Positions 49,798 through 51,909 of a DNA stretch of 51,909 nucleotides are shown piece after piece (position 1 is the first letter of the stretch; each line of letters starts with the position of its first letter). The position numbers and the translations under genes were made by a program. This DNA comes from Bacteroidota bacterium (GTDB lineage: Bacteria > Bacteroidota > Bacteroidia > Flavobacteriales_F > PHOS-HE28), in NCBI GenBank assembly GCA_018267055.1, contig JAFDZF010000033.1, positions 1 to 51,909 of the forward strand, read 5' to 3'. Under the pieces are notes generated by a model. The model was not told where the DNA came from, made no database searches, and saw only the letters and a program-made list of their open reading frames with translations.

Positions 49798-50556
49798 ATG
49801 CCCCGCTATTTCCTGGAGCTCGCCTACGACGGCACGCCCTTCCGGGGCTGGCAGCGCCAGCCGGCCGCGCCGAGCGTGCAGGCCGAGCTGGAGCGCGCGC
49901 TCTCCCTGGCCCTGCACCGGCACCAGGTGCACGCCATCGGCTGCGGCCGCACCGATACGGGCGTGCATGCCACGGAATACTTCGCCCACTTCGACGGCCC
50001 CTCGGACCGGGTGCTGGACGACCGCTTCGCCTACAGCCTGAACGGCCTGCTGCCGCCGAGCATCGCCATCAAGCGGCTGATCGCCGTGGCCGATGATGCC
50101 CACGCCCGCTTCAGCGCCACCGAGCGCGGCTACGCCTACCGCATCCACCGCCACAAGGACCCCTTCCTCAACGACCGGTCGTACCTGCTGCGCCCGCCGC
50201 TCGACGTGGCCGCCATGAACGAGGCCTGCGCCGTGCTCATCGGGAAACAGGACTTCAGCTGCTTCCAGCGCACCGGCAGCGACAACCGCACGCCCATCTG
50301 CGACGTGCGTGCCGCCCGGTGGACGGCCACCGAAGACGGCTACCGCTTCACCGTCACCGCGGACCGCTTCCTGCGGAACATGGTGCGGGCCATCGTGGGC
50401 ACCTGCGTCCGCATCGGCAAGGGCCAGCGCCCGCCCGCGGACATGGCAGTGGTGCTCGCCGGCAAGGACCGCAGCGCGGCGGGCAAGAGCGCGCCGGCCT
50501 GCGGGCTGTACCTGGAACGCGTGGTATACCCCTTCATCCCCCGGCCCACGGCATGA
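49798..50556 (+). CDS. truA: tRNA pseudouridine(38-40) synthase TruA
   Basis: The 252-residue product starts MPRYFLELAYDGTPFRGWQR, the normal TruA N-terminus, with GGAG 4 nt upstream; an ATG at 49789 would add three residues. The catalytic Asp lies in CGRTDTGVHATEYFAHF. Other conserved parts are YAYRIHRHKDPFLNDRSYLL, QDFSCFQRTGSDNRTPICDV and FLRNMVRAIVGTCVRIGKG. It isomerises uridines 38-40 in tRNA anticodon stem-loops. Its stop overlaps the ABC exporter start by 4 nt (ATGA), so the two genes are translationally coupled. Confidence 0.96.
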   Translation: MPRYFLELAYDGTPFRGWQRQPAAPSVQAELERALSLALHRHQVHAIGCGRTDTGVHATEYFAHFDGPSDRVLDDRFAYSLNGLLPPSIAIKRLIAVADDAHARFSATERGYAYRIHRHKDPFLNDRSYLLRPPLDVAAMNEACAVLIGKQDFSCFQRTGSDNRTPICDVRAARWTATEDGYRFTVTADRFLRNMVRAIVGTCVRIGKGQRPPADMAVVLAGKDRSAAGKSAPACGLYLERVVYPFIPRPTA

Positions 50557-51909
50557 GCAGCGCGACCAAGGGAAAAGCGTTCGACCTGGTGCTCTTCCGC
50601 CGGGTGATGGCGTTCGTGAAGCCGTACCGGAAGACCTTCTGGATGTGCTTCTGGCTCACCATCCTGCTCTCCTTCCTCGGCGTGGTGCGGCCGGTGCTCA
50701 TGGGCGACATGATCGACAAGCACGCCGCCACGGGCGATGCGCATGGGCTGTACGTGCTGTTCGCCGTGGTGGTGGGCCTGCTGCTGCTGGAGACCTTCGT
50801 GCAGTTCTACCAGGCCTACTGGACCAGCTGGCTGGGGCAGACCGTCACCTTCGACCTGCGGCAGCGGCTCTACGAGCGCATCGTGAACTTCCGGCTGCGC
50901 TACTTCGACCGCACGCCCATCGGCACGCTGGTCACCCGCGTCATCAGCGACATCGAGACCATCGACGACATCTTCGCCCAGGGGCTGCTGATGATCATGG
51001 GCGACCTGCTGAAGCTCGTGGTGGTGGTGGCGGTGATGTTCGTGTACAACTGGAAGCTGGCGCTGTGGAGCATGGTGCCCATCCCGCTGCTGTTCTGGGC
51101 CACCAACATCTTCAAGAACAGCATCCAGAAGAGCTTCCAGGACGTACGCACGCAGGTGGCGCGGCTGAACGCCTTCGTGCAGGAGCACATCCAGGGCATG
51201 GCCATCGTGCAGGTGTTCGGCCGCGAGCAGCAGGAGTACCGGAAGTTCGAGGCCATCAACACCGAGCACCGCGATGCCAACATCCGCGCGGTGTTCGCCT
51301 ACTCGGTGTTCTTCCCGGTGGTGGAAGTGCTCAGCGCCGTGTCGCTGGCCTTCCTCATCTGGTGGGGCGTGGGCGACGTGCTGCAGGGCGTGGCCACCTT
51401 CGGCGAGCTCATCGCCTACATCCAGTTCATCAACATGCTGTTCCGGCCCATCCGGCAGCTGGCCGACCGCTTCAATGTGCTGCAGATGGGCATGGTGGGC
51501 AGCGAGCGTGTGTTCAAGGTGCTCGATACCGAGGCCGTCATCGTGGCGGGCGGGCAGCGCGGCACCGCCGACATGCGGGGCGACATCGATTTCAAGCACC
51601 TCTGGTTCGCCTACGACGATGAGCACTTCGTGCTGAAGGACATCTCCTTCACCGCCCGCAGCGGTGAGATGATCGCCCTGGTCGGAGCCACCGGCAGCGG
51701 CAAGAGCAGCATCGTGAACGTGCTGAGCCGCGCGTACGAGTACCAGAAAGGGGAGGTGCTCATCGATGGGCACGACATCCGGCAGTACCGTCTGGATGAG
51801 CTGCGCAAGAGCGTGTCGGTGGTGCTGCAGGACGTGTTCCTGTTCAGCGACACGGTGCACAACAACATCACGCTGAACGACGACACCATCACCCGCGAGG
51901 AGGTGGTGG
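50553..51909 (+). CDS. ABC exporter, fused permease and ATPase (3' end missing)
   Basis: The frame starts MSSATKGKAFDLVLFRRVMA and is open to the window's end, giving about 452 residues. A type IV exporter transmembrane domain of six helices (about 27-330) includes the coupling elements TFDLRQRLYERIVNFRLRYFD and VTRVISDIETIDDIF. The nucleotide-binding domain begins near DIDFKHLWFAYDDEHFVLKD, with Walker A ALVGATGSGKSSIVNVL (about 370-386) and Q-loop VSVVLQDVFLFSDTVHNNI. The signature motif and Walker B would lie beyond the window. It resembles MsbA/lipid-type or multidrug exporters; the substrate cannot be told. It is coupled to truA by a 4-nt overlap. Confidence 0.93.
   Translation, partial: MSSATKGKAFDLVLFRRVMAFVKPYRKTFWMCFWLTILLSFLGVVRPVLMGDMIDKHAATGDAHGLYVLFAVVVGLLLLETFVQFYQAYWTSWLGQTVTFDLRQRLYERIVNFRLRYFDRTPIGTLVTRVISDIETIDDIFAQGLLMIMGDLLKLVVVVAVMFVYNWKLALWSMVPIPLLFWATNIFKNSIQKSFQDVRTQVARLNAFVQEHIQGMAIVQVFGREQQEYRKFEAINTEHRDANIRAVFAYSVFFPVVEVLSAVSLAFLIWWGVGDVLQGVATFGELIAYIQFINMLFRPIRQLADRFNVLQMGMVGSERVFKVLDTEAVIVAGGQRGTADMRGDIDFKHLWFAYDDEHFVLKDISFTARSGEMIALVGATGSGKSSIVNVLSRAYEYQKGEVLIDGHDIRQYRLDELRKSVSVVLQDVFLFSDTVHNNITLNDDTITREEVV

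Overview
The window is GC-rich bacterial DNA from a member of the Bacteroidota, probably close to the Flavobacteriales. Evidence: several large secreted proteins end in a type IX secretion (T9SS) type A sorting domain; many genes have a -7 element of the form TAnnTTTG (here usually TACCTTCG) just before the start codon instead of a clear Shine-Dalgarno; Rho carries a long disordered insertion; and families largely restricted to this phylum (DUF4199, DUF4293, 'VPNPSFEEYTxC' secreted proteins) are present. I recognised no rRNA, tRNA, CRISPR array, integrase or transposase.

Layout. 1-3.5 kb: the 3' part of a T9SS-exported trypsin-fold protease with a strong terminator, a lower-GC orphan lipoprotein, a small secreted protein and a metallo-beta-lactamase-fold lipoprotein. 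3.6-12.9 kb (minus): a giant alpha-2-macroglobulin lipoprotein with an intact thioester, then two envelope proteins carrying SPOR or SPOR-like domains. 13.1-24.7 kb (minus): a dense, often 4-nt-overlapping run of genes: methyltransferase, glycosyltransferase, Wza-like export lipoprotein, Wzc-like tyrosine kinase with a Tyr-Gly tail, dTDP-4-dehydrorhamnose 3,5-epimerase, polyprenyl-phosphate sugar transferase, lytic transglycosylase, UvrA and a LOG-family nucleosidase. This looks like a polysaccharide export and assembly locus that runs into housekeeping genes. 24.8-31.9 kb: dihydrolipoyl dehydrogenase, two related small membrane proteins, RidA, the overlapping surE / small membrane protein / lpxB set, a SpoIID-like protein and a GNAT acetyltransferase.

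31.9-36.8 kb is the most unusual region. The 5' end of an RlmI-family rRNA methyltransferase gene is present twice as 133-bp direct repeats (3 mismatches) 4,701 bp apart. The left copy is a truncated 39-codon fragment; the right copy is the intact gene. Between them lie two tandem paralogous secreted-protein genes and a peptidase-S74/T9SS gene. The first half of this insert is clearly lower in GC than its surroundings, and the composition changes abruptly inside the S74 gene.

36.7-51.9 kb holds the intact rRNA methyltransferase, a ComEC-type channel, a Rieske protein, a Gly-rich T9SS protein, a second MBL-fold hydrolase, Mpl, DUF4199, a four-helix-bundle (S23-type) gene bracketed by 28-bp imperfect inverted repeats, Rho, DUF4293, a YfcE-like phosphoesterase, TruA and the start of an ABC exporter. 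The repeats around the four-helix-bundle gene share an exact 11-mer and the same inverted geometry with two gene-less intergenic repeat arrays at 48.9 and 49.6 kb. This suggests a family of inverted-repeat elements, one of which carries a gene.
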